Part shown: positions 1-12,681 of the stretch, piece by piece
Layout: each line of letters opens with the position of its first letter
How positions within the stretch are numbered: position 1 is the stretch's first letter
From: Todiramphus chloris collaris
Lineage: Eukaryota; Chordata; Aves; Coraciiformes; Alcedinidae
Length of the DNA stretch: 64,000 bases
Assembly (NCBI GenBank): GCA_025345505.1
Contig: JANVCC010000185.1
Location: 3,712,500 to 3,776,499, forward strand
Direction of reading: 5' to 3'
Position numbers and translations under genes: made by a program
The notes under the pieces: generated by a model
Database searches by the model: none
The model's input: the letters and a program-made list of their open reading frames with translations, nothing else
What the model was told of the DNA's origin: nothing

Positions 1-710
1 CATAACAGCCTCTTTGTCAGAGCAAGTGTGAGCATCCTCCCTCAGCCACTGCCAGGGCCACCATCTGCTCCAGCCTGCTGCTCCTGCAGCACATCACAGG
101 GCACCTTTCTTCCTCTTTGGTATCCAAAGCCACTTGGCATTGGCTCAAGAACAGGAAGGGCATCACCCTTTGATGAAACCAGGGAGACACGGATCAAGGC
201 AGTGGCTCCTCTGTATGACACGTCTCAAAAAATCTCCCAAACAAAAGCCTTCCAGAGAAAAACAAAATTCAAAGAGAGCAGAAGTGTGGTTTTCCCACAA
301 GAACAATACTTTGCAGCCCTCTGGGTCATTTGATGTGGGTGATCATCTCACTGCATCCCAAGGGGTCACTGAGGACTCAGACATAGGATAGGAATTGCAT
401 CAGGCGGGATGGATCCATAATCTGCAGATATCCAGCTGTGCCCTATGCCCAGGAAGCCCGGTCCATCTTTACTGGATGGACATCTATACCCTGCAGCCTA
501 CATATATGTCAGGGTGGCTTGGCAGCAGAATGACCCATACTCAGGGCTTTTTCCTCCCATGCTAGTGGCTGGGAGCACAGTGGAAGGCACCAGGATGCAC
601 ATAAGCAGCCTACACCTCACCTCTTCTTGAGACTTCCAGGGTAGAAATGCAGCTCATAGGGCCACTTTCTAAACAGAAGCCTGTACCAAGGGAAATGGGA
701 CCACACTCAC

Positions 711-769
711 CAGTGCAGTGCAAAAGATTATGTTCCCTCTCAGCATCTTCCAGCGGTTCTTAGGGAAAA
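711..769 (-). other. Weak candidate exon (59 bp)
   Basis: On the minus strand a CTCCAG acceptor precedes 59 bases that end at a CTG/GTGAGT donor. One frame reads through it as FPKNRWKMLRGNIIFCTAL and continues open into the putative intron. I recognise no family. The polypyrimidine tract is poor, so chance is the more likely explanation. Confidence 0.08.
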
Positions 770-1009
770 CTGGAGATGCTGAAGAGGTACCACGAGAGCG
801 GGCTGTCCAGCAACCAGGGCTGGAGCTGCTGTGGTGCGAGGACATAGGGGACAAGAGGTGCAGAAGGACAGGCAGCAATCTTCTATCAGCTAGACCAGCC
901 TAGAAAAAGCAGCCATAAGGGAGAAGCTTTGGGGGAACATTAGCCATTCTGGAATAACACCCTCCCCACTGCCTTCCTAACAGCCATGCCCAGCCCTTTA
1001 ATTTCTCTT

Positions 1010-1130
1010 GTGGTGCTTGCAAGTGAATTGCCCAGCCACGAGTTTAATTAAACACATTAACACAAGCACCTGCATAATTACAATCATTTCCACCATGGTA
1101 AACACTGCAGCTACAGTCACACTGGCAATC
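1010..1130. promoter_or_regulatory. AT-rich block with 12-bp palindrome
   Basis: A block rich in TTAAT and CATTA cores surrounds the perfect palindrome GTTTAATTAAAC at 1042-1053, with further homeodomain-type cores at about 1055-1060 and 1073-1080. Dense TAAT cores inside otherwise mixed sequence are typical of conserved developmental enhancers in vertebrates, but conservation cannot be seen from one genome, so the regulatory reading is inference. Confidence 0.15.
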
Positions 1131-2529
1131 AGCATCGCATGGTTGGCACATCACATCAGCCACTTCAAAGGGAACAGAACCGCAGAGGGGTTTACTGCAG
1201 GGCATGACCCCACACCCCTGTAGAGGTAGCCCAGTTGGGATGCTTCCAGAATACAGTGATTTAGGAGCTAAAGACTCATTTTCACACACTGCAGGTTTTT
1301 AGTTGTCCATAAAGTTAATGGGACCAAGCATAAGTTTGGGGTTTTTTTTTTTTTTCAATATTTCATCTGATGATTTTAAGAGGCCCAACAATTATTTCCA
1401 GCACTACTGTATACTCAAATATTTTAACACAGGGAAAGAACTGTAAAACCAACTCTTTCTCTCAGATGTTTAAAAATCAATGAACTCTTAAGCATTTACT
1501 TTATATCTGTATCTGATTTTCCTCATCAAAATTGTAGCCAGAAGGCAAATTTCAAATTAATATCTGCTTGGTTTCACAAAAAGTGTTTCTGAAGCTTATT
1601 TCGTTTTCTTGGGAGCATTAATTCATTGGTGAGGTTATATAGCCCACATTTCACAACACGGGTTCTGCTTTCCAGGCAAGAACAGCAGGGAGAAGATGCA
1701 GACCCGAATCAACCACCTACTGCCATGAGTTTCACCCATTCTCAGTGCCAAAGAGCTGTGATGCCCTTAAGGGAAGGCTGCAAACAGGAAGAAATTCACC
1801 ACTTAAGTCACTAGTTCCTAATGATTTTCTCAGTTTTAACCCATATTTATTCAGCAGACCTTATTCCCCATTAGGTGTTCCAATGGATTTCTTTGTTCAC
1901 GTCACAAGGGAATGAACATTATTTTCCTTTAGGTCAACTGAGGTTTCTTTATGGACCATCTAGAATAATATATCATCTGTTGCTGTCCAAACATGCAGAA
2001 GATTATCCAAATACAACACACCAGCTCCCATTCCTTTCCAATTTCTAGTCCCAATATAAATAAAATAAATACATGGCATATCACTGCCTAAACTGGTGAG
2101 GTCTGTGCATTAAAAGCACAGGATTCCTCCCCACTCACCCACAGCCCCCCTGGTCCAGGCAGCACCAAATGGTAGAAGAGGGTTTATTACCATGAACTGA
2201 GCACATCAAGTGGCATTAGGGTAACATTGAGATACCCCTGTTCAGCCTTGACCGACCTTTGCGATCTCTGACCCCCGGTCATTAGGGGAGAAAGCCAACC
2301 CATTAACCCCCTCTACACTCAGAGCAGGATCTCCATTACAAATAACTATCAGGAGACAAATAGGAGCTAATTACCCAGCCCCAACCCCCTTCTACCCCAT
2401 ACCATCCCACCTGTGATGGGAGACCAACCCTCCCAGAGACAAATCAACCATCAGCAACCATCTCACTGCACTACCAGGAGGTGATGGATTTTTGCTCATT
2501 GTGTACCAATATTCCTATAATCAGAGATT

Positions 2530-2561
2530 ATAGATTCATAGATTCATCAGATCATAGATTC
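2530..2561. repeat. Short 8-mer tandem repeat, unit ATAGATTC
   Basis: Four consecutive 8-base units are visible: three identical ATAGATTC units (2530, 2538 and 2554) and one diverged unit (ATCAGATC at 2546). CR1 tails are also 8-mers, but with the unit ATTCTATG or its complement, and no CR1 body adjoins this array, so I treat it as an independent microsatellite. Confidence 0.6.
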
Positions 2562-2879
2562 ATCTGCTCAAAACCCACGGCGGCCACTGTGGTGTTTTGT
2601 GGCAATGACCACAGGGACAAGGACTGACTTTGGATCACAGCTGCATCATTGTTTTCCCCTCCTTCAGATCTTTTCTGTTAAACCAGTTCCAGTGTGATTT
2701 GTACGTTGACTGATCTTGGAAATATCTGCTGCACTTGGTAGCTGGGATGTCATTCCAGGCCTTCCATTATGCATACAGGAGAATTCAAACCCAAAGATAG
2801 CATCTAAATTGAAATCTGTTACTATAAAAACTTACAAGAAATATCCGAGACACCCATCCAAAAAGCTTTCCCAGGACTC

Positions 2880-3020
2880 AGACTAACACTGGCCCAGACA
2901 AATATTTACATAATTATTCACAGGGGTTTGTTTTAAATAAAGAGCCTTTTATTATTATTACTTTGGCATCAACCATCTAATGAGAGGCCAATGACAGTTA
3001 TAAAAATCACTGTGATTTCT
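2880..3020. promoter_or_regulatory. AT-rich block with forkhead-like sites and a palindrome
   Basis: The block contains AAATATTTAC (a forkhead-type core), ATAATTATT, TTTTATTATTATTA and a CATCTAATGAG homeodomain-type core, and closes with AAATCAC-T-GTGATTT at 3004-3018, a perfect 7-base inverted repeat around one central base. This looks like enhancer sequence; function is inferred from motif density only. Confidence 0.15.
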
Positions 3021-3418
3021 CCCAGCAGCACTGACAAGAAGTGGTACTTGAATGATTGGCAGGACCAGAGCTGTCACCACCCTCCTGCTCACCTTGGGAC
3101 ATCAGGAGAGGGGACAATCAGAAAAGGGACTAGATCACCACGGACAAGAGGAGACGAAGGAGCGACGGCTTCTGCCTCCATCACACCCCATGCTTGGGAA
3201 GTGGCGAAACGATGGGCAAAGGGCAAGAGGTCTCCTGGCAGAAATGCCCACTCGTGCCTGGTTCTCTCTCAGCTCTAACACCAGCACTGTGCTAGGATGC
3301 TGGACTAGTCACTTTTATGCCTCTCTGCTTTACAGATCCATTTTTGGGACTAACCTCCTCCTGATGCATGCAGGCTACTCAGCAGAGCAGACCTCCATTC
3401 TGAAGTCTTACTGTAGCA

Positions 3419-3497
3419 CAGAAACATCAAGATAAGAGTAACCCATAGAAACACCAGGATAAATGCTGAGAAAACCCCATAGAAACATCAAGATAAA
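3419..3497. repeat. Three imperfect copies of a GAAACATCAAGATAA-type unit
   Basis: The unit GAAACAYCARGATAA starts at 3421, 3448 and 3482 (spacings 27 and 34 bases). Copies two and three share the longer context CATAGAAACA...GATAAAT. This is a small, decayed local duplication with no evident function. Confidence 0.5.
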
Positions 3498-6400
3498 TAC
3501 ATACCAAGGTACTTATGGTGGTCTTTACTGAGAATAAAAGTGTGCACGACCCACTTAAGGTGAGGTTTCAAGTATACTGATGAAGTGGAAGACAAACCAG
3601 CCCTGGCTTCCAGCAGGCACAATATTCCCATCACAACCTTGCTCACAGCATGCAGGGAGAGACCAGTGACCAGGCTTACTCCTGGGCATGACCCTCATTT
3701 TGCACATGCAGCTCAGAGGTTTGATGCTCCATCTCACCCCAACACCCGCTGCCACACCGTGCCTCTAGCTGATACCTGCCAATGGGTGGCTGAAGTACAA
3801 AATACACTTGCTGAGTGTCTTTTTTTCCCCCCTTCTCTTTTCTCACAGTTTTATTGTGCTCCTGAGGCCTTCTGAGTTGGGATTCAAGTTACTGAAAGCA
3901 AGGGAATCCATCAGAGGATGGCTGAGAAAACACAAACGAAGCTATCCAGGTCTATAAAGCTAAGCTAGACCAGTAAGAAAAATTTCTCACCCATCCTACC
4001 AATCTTTCACTCCAGGACAGATGTGAGGAGAGGAAAAAGCCAGCAAATGCTGGTTTTGGAAGGTGTTACCTTCACAACAGGGAGGCAGCATCAAGACCTG
4101 ATGCCTCATCACTGGTCAAACACAAGTCTCTGTGTGAGATGCTCCTGGGGAGCCTGATGAAAGGTGACCCTCCAGATTTGCATTCGCAGGGAGAATTCAA
4201 ACCCTTTTTACCTTGAGCAAGAAAGTAATTACTGCTCCCCTTCTTGTAAAAAGGTAGATAAGAAATATCACATAACCTTGCCATGAACCAGTCCCAAAGC
4301 ACCAATACAAACATATTAAAACTTATTTTTCTTCACTGATTCTTTTCCAGCTAGCGCAAGGAACCAACTGAAGATTTCCTTACGCAGTGTCCAGCTACTG
4401 TGGTGACTAGAGCTGCATTTCTTTCTGGAGGTAAGAAAAGGACTTTGTATTTCAGTGGCTTTATCTCCAGGACATCTTTTCTGGGTCCGTAAGCAAAAAA
4501 ATCCTTGCATCTGGGAGAGGTCAGTTCCAGTCTCAAGCTCATTTGCACATGCCTGGAACTGGTTCAGGGCAGGACTTCTTAACCTGGTTTAAAGAGCTCA
4601 GTCACAACTTTGATCAGTCAGGCCTGTAATGTTTGAAGAGTGCCATAATGATGCTTTTTGTATCCTAATATATATATACTCCCAAGTACTTGCAGGAAAT
4701 TATACTTCCGGCTTCTTAACTGCAGGAAACTAACTTCGATGACATTGAAAAAGGAGCTTGGCAGATGGATGAGGTGCTTGGCACTGCCATGGGGTGAGCA
4801 GTACCACGCCTGAAGACAGCCAGACCCTGGCAGCAGCAGGATGCTGAGCCCTTCAAACCACCACTGCCTGCTCCTGACAAGCAGCTGGGCAAGTTCTCAT
4901 TCCCAGGCAGGAAAAATTAATAAAGCACCAAGGAAAAAAAAACCTGAGTGACATAAAGGGTGGCACGTGCACGCTCTTGGCAAAGGGAAGCGGTGGGATT
5001 AACATCCATCTTTCACGCTTCTGTAGAACAACTTGGCCCATCCTTTGCACACTCAGCAGCAATTCCCACCCGGTTTTATTTTCTGTGCCTTTTCAGTCAT
5101 GGACAGTGGGGCAGGAGAGGGAAGCTCAGCAAGATCCTGTCCCCCTTCAATGCAGGTTTCCCTCTCCCAAGTTGCCAGTGCCTGTTCTTCCAATCGTAGC
5201 TCATGTAGTGCCTGAAACCCAAGAGCACGGATTCTGGGGGGAATTAGCAGCAGAAACAAGAAAGAAAGAAGACACATGGGGACTCTTGAGTGTAGAGAGG
5301 GATGATTTGTCCAGATCTGAGCTATTTCAGAGCCCTACCAGAGGTCAGATGCAACAGTAAATTTGAAACAAAACCTTGGTGCTGCTTTAGGAAAAAGATC
5401 AAAGATGAAGAAAATTAAATCTCACTGCAGTGGTGAAACACAATTTTAATCCCAAATACAAGTTCTTCCTCACGCTTCGGAATAAAATCAGAAAATAGAT
5501 TAAAGAGATGCTGAAAGATTAATTTCACCATAGGGCCACTCTCCCGATGTGCCCCGAGCTAAAATGGTGCCAAATTTGGAAAGGAATTCAGAATTTCATC
5601 AAGGAACAAATACTTCTCAAATTGCTCCCTGTTTCCAGCGCACAAGTCACAGACAACTACACAGAGATACTTCGTTTAAAGCCAGTGAACACTGGGCACA
5701 GAAAGCAGGGCTTTTTTGGTTTCATTTTGCTTTCTGCTGACACTGAAGAGCCAGTTTTCCATCAGGCAGCTGAATTCTCTAAAGAGAAAGAGCGAAACTC
5801 CAGCTATGTAAATAAAACTGCTTAGCAGAGCAGAGGATCTCTGCAGAAGCATGACACAGTCATAAAACTCCCCACAGAACTCTTCCAGGCCCTCTTCACA
5901 CTGATGAGTCCTAGATTATTTCGGTACCATGCCTAGAATGTGTCCCAATACGTTCAGTGTCGATTTATTTAAGGTAAGGTGATAAGGCTGGCAGGATCTG
6001 TCCCTAAGAGATGGGTAATCAAAAGCAAATTTGTGTATGAAAACAAGGCCCAATAAACATTCATTTGCATGATGTTGAGCAATGCAGTCACAGCACAGAC
6101 ACCCAAGGAGGAGCCAACACAGCAACCCTGGGTTCCTCCAGTAGCAGTGTCAAAAGATCCAGTGGTGAGAGACTCAGCTCCCGCAGCCCCCAAAAGCCAT
6201 CTGGCTTCAGATGATCAATCCAGGCTAAATGTAGATTGGTACTGATGTGTTCTCTACCCTGGGCTCTTAACTACAGTACAACCAGAGCTCACATCATTCT
6301 CACCCTTACATAGGGTGCAAAAATAACAGCAGGTAAAAAAATGATGAGTAAAAAAGCAGCACAGAAATCAATATCCTGACATATTAACCACTTCTTAAAC

Positions 6401-7084
6401 TGTTCTCTCTGTAGCAGAAGACATTTACCTTGGCATCCCCTTTATTTTTTTTTTAAAGGCTCACAACATTTCTTGTTAAATTTATTTTTTTCCTGTATCA
6501 TAAGCAGGATAATAATGCAAGTGGCCTTGAGCAAAGTCACAGGAGTCAGTGAGACATGAAGGGACAGTTCATCTGCAGCTCTGAACATTAGAACAGATTG
6601 ACTTGACCAACCAATAAACTACCCCTTAACCACCTATGTTAGACACTAAATGTTAATTAAGGATGTGCTTTATAATCCTTTTTTCTTCTGCCTCTGCTAT
6701 TCAGTCCACATCGTAACCTTCCTCCTAAGCACATGCACCAGAATCTGCCTCAGCTCCCAAGCCATTCAGCAGATGCTCCGTAAGGATGTCAGTCATCCAA
6801 CGAGGATCACTGCTAACTCACCCTACTGCCCTTTAACAGTTTTTAACAAGACCTTGGGCTGTTTCAAGCAGATGAGCTCATAAGGCAGGAATCTGCTCAC
6901 ACATTGTCTACGAAAAGCAGCTGTCTGCCACCTCCATCCACACACAGCCCAGCTGGGCAGCCCCAGCCACCCCACCTGGGTGGGGAATTTTTATTTGCTT
7001 GCTTCTTTCCATTTCATAAACGAAGATCTGGCAAGAAACACGCCTGCTTTGCAGGGCAAAGCACATTGGAAGCCACGTCTCACC

Positions 7085-7244
7085 GTTGCAACGCTCACCC
7101 TTCCTTCCCAGCTCCATCCTCTATCCCCCGGGTGAGTGTGGCCCATCCCAGCAGAGCTGCAAGCGTTGCAACGCTCACCCTTCCTTCCCAGCTCCATCCT
7201 CTATCCCCCAGGTGAGTGTGGCCCATCCCAGCAGAGCTGCAAGC
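7085..7244. repeat. 80-bp tandem duplication, two copies, 79 of 80 identical
   Basis: Copy one (7085-7164) and copy two (7165-7244) are head to tail without spacer and differ by a single base, g at 7130 versus a at 7210. Each copy begins GTTGCAACGCTCACC and ends GCAGAGCTGCAAGC. Each holds a splice-donor-like GGTGAGTGTG; the one difference makes copy two a perfect CAG/GTGAGT consensus, whereas copy one reads CGG/GTGAGT. The near identity implies a recent event, a polymorphic minisatellite seed, or an assembly duplication. Confidence 0.95.
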
Positions 7245-10200
7245 AGAGCCAGCTTCTGTCCCCATAGTTAAGCTGCTCCCATCTCCCTTGTTCCTCCTCA
7301 CATCTCTGCAAAGGGCAGGAAGAGATCCCTTTCCAGCCCTTGATCTACACAGCAAACTCACTTTCTGGTTCTCTCTCCTGGAGAAAATGTGCAGCATCTT
7401 GAAGTGTTTTTTCTTTTTTTTCACTTTAGAAAGCAGGCTGGTTAAACAGCGCTCGACACCGATCTCCTCTGCCAAGCACCTTTGCACTCAGAAAGAAATG
7501 AAAGCATCATCCAGGCAAAGGCACCAGAATGAAAGAGCCCTTCACAACGTGAAGGGATGTACAGGGATGCTCTGGAAGAAGAGTTGACCCCAAGATGCAT
7601 TCAGAAATACAGCCAGTCTACATCAATCCACGCCACAGGGCAGCAATCATCACAGGGACCAGCTCAAGGCAGCAGCACGGCTGGCTGGAGAGTTGAAGGA
7701 AGAGGAAAGATGAGGCAGTAACTTTGGCAGGGAATGAAGCTGGATCTGCAGAGGTGTTCTAAAGGCAGCAGCTGGCAGGATAAGCGACAGTACGGCTCGG
7801 GACCAGGAAGGTGGTCAGGTGGCCGAGGGATGCTGCTCCAGCCTGTCCTCCAGCGCAGTCACTGAAAACAGAGCTGGAAATGTTTTTCCCAGGTAAGTCT
7901 GTGCCAGGCCAGGGTTTTGATCAGCAGAAGAGGGATTCTGGTTAATGAGATGTTGGTGAGGCAGGAAAACAGCTTAGTTGTACATAACCAGGATACCACA
8001 GAGCAGATCCTCCTGTGGTGTAAATCAGCATCACTCCACTGAAATGCCAACAGAAGTGAGCAATTCATAGTAGGAAAAGATACTTCTACACATCGAGAAA
8101 CCGGTCTCAGCCCAAGACAGTCAGCGCATGAAAAGTTATCAGGTCCTTTGTTCAGATGTGATCCTTCCAAACCAGCCAGACAGTATGAATGAAGATGCCA
8201 CTGAGGAAGAATATTCCAAATTCAATGATGACAGCAGTGTTAAAATACCCGCAGAGGCAAGTATTTGAGGGAGTCGCACAAAGAGCTGCCAGCTTTAGGC
8301 AAAAGCAGATGGGAAGATAATCTGAACTCCAAGTGTGCAGCCCTGTCCCAGGGGAGCCTCACAACACGTAAGGATGAAATATTCAGGAAAGTTTAGAGTC
8401 CTGCCATTAAAGTTCCTTCCAACTTAATACAAAGAGAGAAGACTTGGGGTGAGCCAACAGAGCTGGGCACACACAGGTAGGAATGGAGCTAAAAAACTTA
8501 CTCGCTGAGGTAAAAAGAAAGGTCAAAGCCACATAAAAAACACCCAAACCACACCACAAGCAGGATCAAGTCTAATTAAAGGAGCAAAAAATAAGCGACA
8601 GCTAGAAAAAGGCAGGGGCTATTTTCATAGAGAGCAAAGGGTCGTTGGCACGGATCTGCAGAACCCCAGCACCCAGAAGGCGGGCAGAAAAGAGTTCCTT
8701 TGTCAGAGGGATGGGGAAGCATGGGAACGCAGGAGCCCTGGGGTAGCTCAGAGGCATTACTGTACTTAGCACAAAAGAGAGAAACAATAGAGGGCAAAAG
8801 GAGACAGAGGCTGTTTATTTTTCTGGGTATGGTAGGCCAAGGGAGGGCTCCAGGAAATTTGGGAGAGATTTTTTTGCCAGTGAGGAAGAGAGAACATCAG
8901 GCCCAGATAACAGCCGAAGGGGCATGGAGACCACAAGGTTAAAAGCAGGGGAATCCTAAATTAAGCAGAGTTAGAAATTCCCTGGTAACAGCTATTTCCC
9001 TAAGGTAAATGACTAACTGGTGGCATGCTGAAATAAGTGCTGCAAGGTATCTTCTGAAAGGAGGAGTAAGGGTGTTTGAGAAATTTAAAGGATTATTAGG
9101 AGGAATTATCTACAAAATCCCGAACAATAACTTGCTTATCTGAAGCAAAATGCAGGGTGGAAACCAAACATTTTCAAATACAGGTACAGTCACTGTTTCT
9201 CTGAAGCCTCTCAGCTCTGCCTCAGGGGCTGCACAAAATACCAAGCAACTCCCTGGAGCTCTTCTGCACAGTTCCCAGAACCAGGACAGCCAAGAGACAA
9301 ACAGACCCCCCCAGCAGTGAGACAACCACGACCAAGAACTACGTTTGTTGTTACAGCTTCAATTTCAACAGGACTGTCTCAAGACTCGCTCACCCCAGTT
9401 TCCAGAATGACCAAGAGCTCAGAGCTTTCGAGCTGAAACTCAGTCCTTCACTGCCCTAACTCAGGCACCCAAATCCAGCATCCATCCCTGGAGCTTTGAC
9501 AGCATCTGACCAGAACAACTTCTCTACAACCCTGCCCAACTTCTACAATTCCTGTTCCTAAAGAGCATGAGAAATTAACACGACATTGTGCAAATAAAAC
9601 AAAACAACTGAACAGCATCCCCTTGCAGATACAGCGGAGGGGCCAAAAATTAAGGGTAAATATAGACCTCACTGCAGTGCAACGAGAGATGCCAGAACAA
9701 GCACCAGGACACCAGAACTGCAGCTACCAAGCACCTTCCCAACAAGATGCTACATTCCTGCCATGCACAGCAGAGAAGACATCCAAGACAAAGCCAATCT
9801 TTCACTGACCAAGCCATTCTTCCCAGGGAGACACCCTTCTCTCCCAAGACCAAACCCCGCTTTCTCCATGAAGCCAAATAAAGACTGGCCATCCTGCTGC
9901 AAACCCAGATCTTTCTGCTGCTTGGAGTCACAGCTTAGTGACTGCAGTTCAAGTCCTGAAGGCTGTTCCTGCTCTGGAATGTGCAGCTTCACCCCACATG
10001 GGTGAAATGGAGACAAGGATCACTCTGTCACTTCAGTTCAAGCCTGGTAGTAATTAATTCCATTGAGTTTGACATTTGAGATAAATGAAGTAAGGAACAT
10101 GCTTCCACCATCTGGAAAAGAGCATGCTGACACTTCCAATCATTTGTGCATCCACTCGTGAATGTGTGTAAGTAATGTTTGGTATTTTTACATATACAGA

Positions 10201-12307
10201 GAGGAGGTAAATGACACATCAAGGCATCAATCCATGCAGGCAAGTACAGCAGCCCAGCACCACTCATCATACAGATGAGCAAAGGGCATGTTGAGTACTG
10301 GAAGAAGCCAAATGAAGTAAGAAAATATTTGGGAAACTGGAGACGAGGCAAATGCCAAGAAGAATTATCAGTGTATTTTGAGAAGACTGATTTATACATG
10401 GAGCATGCCTGATATTCTCTCCATCACTAAAATAAGCAATATATGAAGTTCTTAGTACTAGGACATACACAATAGCTTAAAATTAATCTGTGCACATTTT
10501 ATATGCCCTCATTTATTACTGAAAGAGAAGACAGACTTCTCATAGCTACCAGAAAAAAAAAAAAATAAAAAAATTGTCCTTACAAAAGTGCAAAGAGGTC
10601 ACTTACAGTATGTTCCTCTTCCCTTCATTAACATGCTGAGATATCTTTCCCAGAGCAAGGAGAAGGGAAGAGACATTCACTTTGACATTAAGGCTGACAT
10701 CCTAGAAAATACAACATCGGCTGCAGACAAAACTTAAAACCCATGAGAGTTTGGAAAGGACTCTGCCCTTTTCCAAGGCCACCCTGGCTCCTCCTGCCCA
10801 TTCCCGTGGAAAGCCCTCAGGACATGCACACAGAGAAGTTCCAGTTGCAAGTTCATTGCTACATGCATAGCTAACAGAATTATTTAATATTGTATTAAAA
10901 CCAGGACATTATGGGTCAAACTCACCGCTGTGTCAATTCAAGGCAGGCATAAACCCAGTTTAAGTGTTGCTAAGGTTGGTGGCATGAAACAGGAGCTTAA
11001 CGCTGGCCAGGACCAACCAGCCTACATGAAAAGGCTCCACCAAGGCTGGAGCCACAGTGCACACACTAAGTCCTCGTTCCAGCACGGCACTCTAGCCATA
11101 GGGCTCAACACTTGTTTCTGCATCCATCTGAAATGATCCTACTGCATCCCTCGGTGCAAAGGAAAAGGGTTTCTGCTCTTCACACCCAGTCCTTGGTGGA
11201 GCAGGAGTTCCTCCAGAAGCCACTGCCTCTCCAAGAGCCACCGACACCTTGCCTTACAGAGCAGCTTCTTCCTTGCATCCATCCCCCTTCCTCTGCTCAC
11301 CCTGGGAAGCTGGTTTATGTGATAAGCCACTCGAGCTGCTCTCGGCAGAGCAGGATGCTCTCAGACGGGCAAGACTCACCCGAGCCAAGTAGGCCACTTC
11401 CTTCCAAACTGCTGAGCCATCGCTTGGCAGATGGCCACGGGCACAGATGAGGACTGTGGCTTGCCTGGAGCAGGTTATTTCACCTCCCAAGTCCTCTGAT
11501 GATTATTTCTCGGTAGGCTTTACTTTCCAGAAGAATTTCCCACATGCCTGGTTTAATCTTGCGTTGACTGACGTTACGCAGGCGTGACATACCTGCCAGC
11601 ATTGCCACCCCCCCACCCCCCCCATCATTCACTCCTCACTAAAATAGAAAGAAAAGTGTTGAAATAGATCTGCTTCCCCACCCAAATGCATTTCTTGGTG
11701 CCATCCAATTTAGGTCCTTAGCATAAAAGAACCCAGTTTAGTTCACAGAAGCTCCCCCTCATCCCTCATGTCTATTTTCAAGCCTTTCCGCTGACTCTGA
11801 TTTCTATAAGATTCTCTGGGGATGGGCATTTTGCCATTATCAGATAAATAATGAACTTGACCTCCCAACAAGTCACAACGGGGGCAGGTATAACGGGCCT
11901 CAAATCCCACCCAGGGTTCCTTAGAGGCCACATGAGCTAAAGCAAAGATATGGCAGCTTTCACTCCCCCAAAAGCAGATGTTCCAGCTTCATCCATAAAA
12001 AACTTAGTCCTAGGCTGCAAGTTGGCCAGCTCTGCTGGAGCAGCAGAGACACAGCTATTTCCAGGCACTCATTTTAGCAGCCCGGCTGCTCGGTATTTGG
12101 TAGGAGTGTTCCCAGGGCAAGGAGGGCCCCTGCTTGTCTGGCCAAGGCTTTGGAGAAGGGAGCTGCAGGGAGGGAAGCGCCTTGGGTTACCCGATTGCTC
12201 GAATGTGCAGAACATCTTTAACTGATGTTCTGACTCTAAAAGTTTCAGAGCATCTCTAAGTTTATCGGTGGGAGTTCAGGGATCTGAACATCTCTGCTGT
12301 AAATAAA
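7245..12307. other. Unique noncoding sequence, no gene recognised
   Basis: No recognisable coding frame. A strong donor-like CCCAG/GTAAGT lies at 7891-7899 on the plus strand without a convincing acceptor upstream. Nearly pure A-tracts occur at 10551-10572, and two C-runs separated by one A at 11608-11623. The minus-strand candidate exon 10607-10701 is listed separately. On the minus strand at about 11377 a GTGAGT donor follows a segment open in more than one frame, which is not informative. Confidence 0.6.
10607..10701 (-). other. Candidate exon (95 bp), unknown product
   Basis: On the minus strand TTGTATTTTCTAG forms a plausible acceptor directly before 95 bases that end at ACT/GTAAGTGA. 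Of the three frames only one is free of stops across the segment; it begins DVSLNVKVNV and continues SSLLLALGKISQHVNEG, a composition more like real protein than most open stretches here. No family is recognised. The pyrimidine tract is short and the -1 base of the donor is T, both weak points. A chance pair of splice signals is the main alternative. Confidence 0.18.
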
Positions 12308-12681
12308 GGCTGAGAGAACTTGGGCTGTTTAGTCTTGAGAAGAGAAAGCTGAGAGGGGATCTTATTAAGGTCTATAAATAACTGATAGGCGAGTGTCAAG
12401 TGGAAGGGGCCAGTCTCTTTTCTGTGGTGCCCAGTAACAGGACAAGGAATGGCAGGTATAAGCTAGAACATCGGAAGTTCCACCTCAACATGAGGAGAAA
12501 CTTCTCTCCTTGTGAGTGTGATGAAGCCTGGCTCAGGCTGCCCAAAGAGTTTGTGGAGTCTCCTTCTCCACAGACTTCCAAAGCCCACCTGGACATGTTC
12601 CTGGGTGATCCTGCTCTGGCAGGAGGGTTAGACTGGATGATCTCTAGAGGTCCCTTCCAACACTTAACATTCTATGAATTT
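12308..12681 (+). mobile_element. CR1 LINE fragment, 5'-truncated, 3' end retained
   Basis: The segment follows the conserved 3' region of avian CR1 elements: a 'gagaacttgggctgtttag' opening, 'aacatgaggagaaacttc', 'caggctgcccaaagag', 'ctctggcaggagggttagac', 'tggatgatctctagaggtcc' and a terminal 'attctatgaa'. Only the end of the element is present, with no intact reverse transcriptase frame, as expected from CR1 retrotransposition, which usually yields short 5'-truncated copies. The open frame across 12400-12720 is a by-product of this repeat, not a gene. Many internal differences from the general CR1 pattern mark it as an old, inactive copy. Confidence 0.93.

Larger units (their letters stand above)
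1..7084. other. Unique noncoding sequence, no gene recognised
   Basis: No frame on either strand gives a recognisable protein; the open stretches are at most about 127 codons, overlap one another in several frames and are rich in Ser, Cys, Pro and His, as noncoding frames usually are. Inside lie a 14-base T-run (1342-1355), the short repeats and AT-rich blocks listed separately, and two weak splice-bounded segments: 711-769 on the minus strand and 5915-5973 on the plus strand (AAG donor followed by GTAAGG). I infer intergenic or intronic DNA. Confidence 0.6.

Noticed and set aside
1044..1289. Cysteine-rich minus-strand frame (CQPCDADCQCDCSC)
   Set aside because: The cysteine pattern fits no secreted-peptide family I know and there is no signal peptide; a GCA/ACA-rich stretch explains it.
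2530..2561. CR1 tail
   Set aside because: The 8-mer unit ATAGATTC differs from the CR1 unit, and no CR1 body is adjacent.
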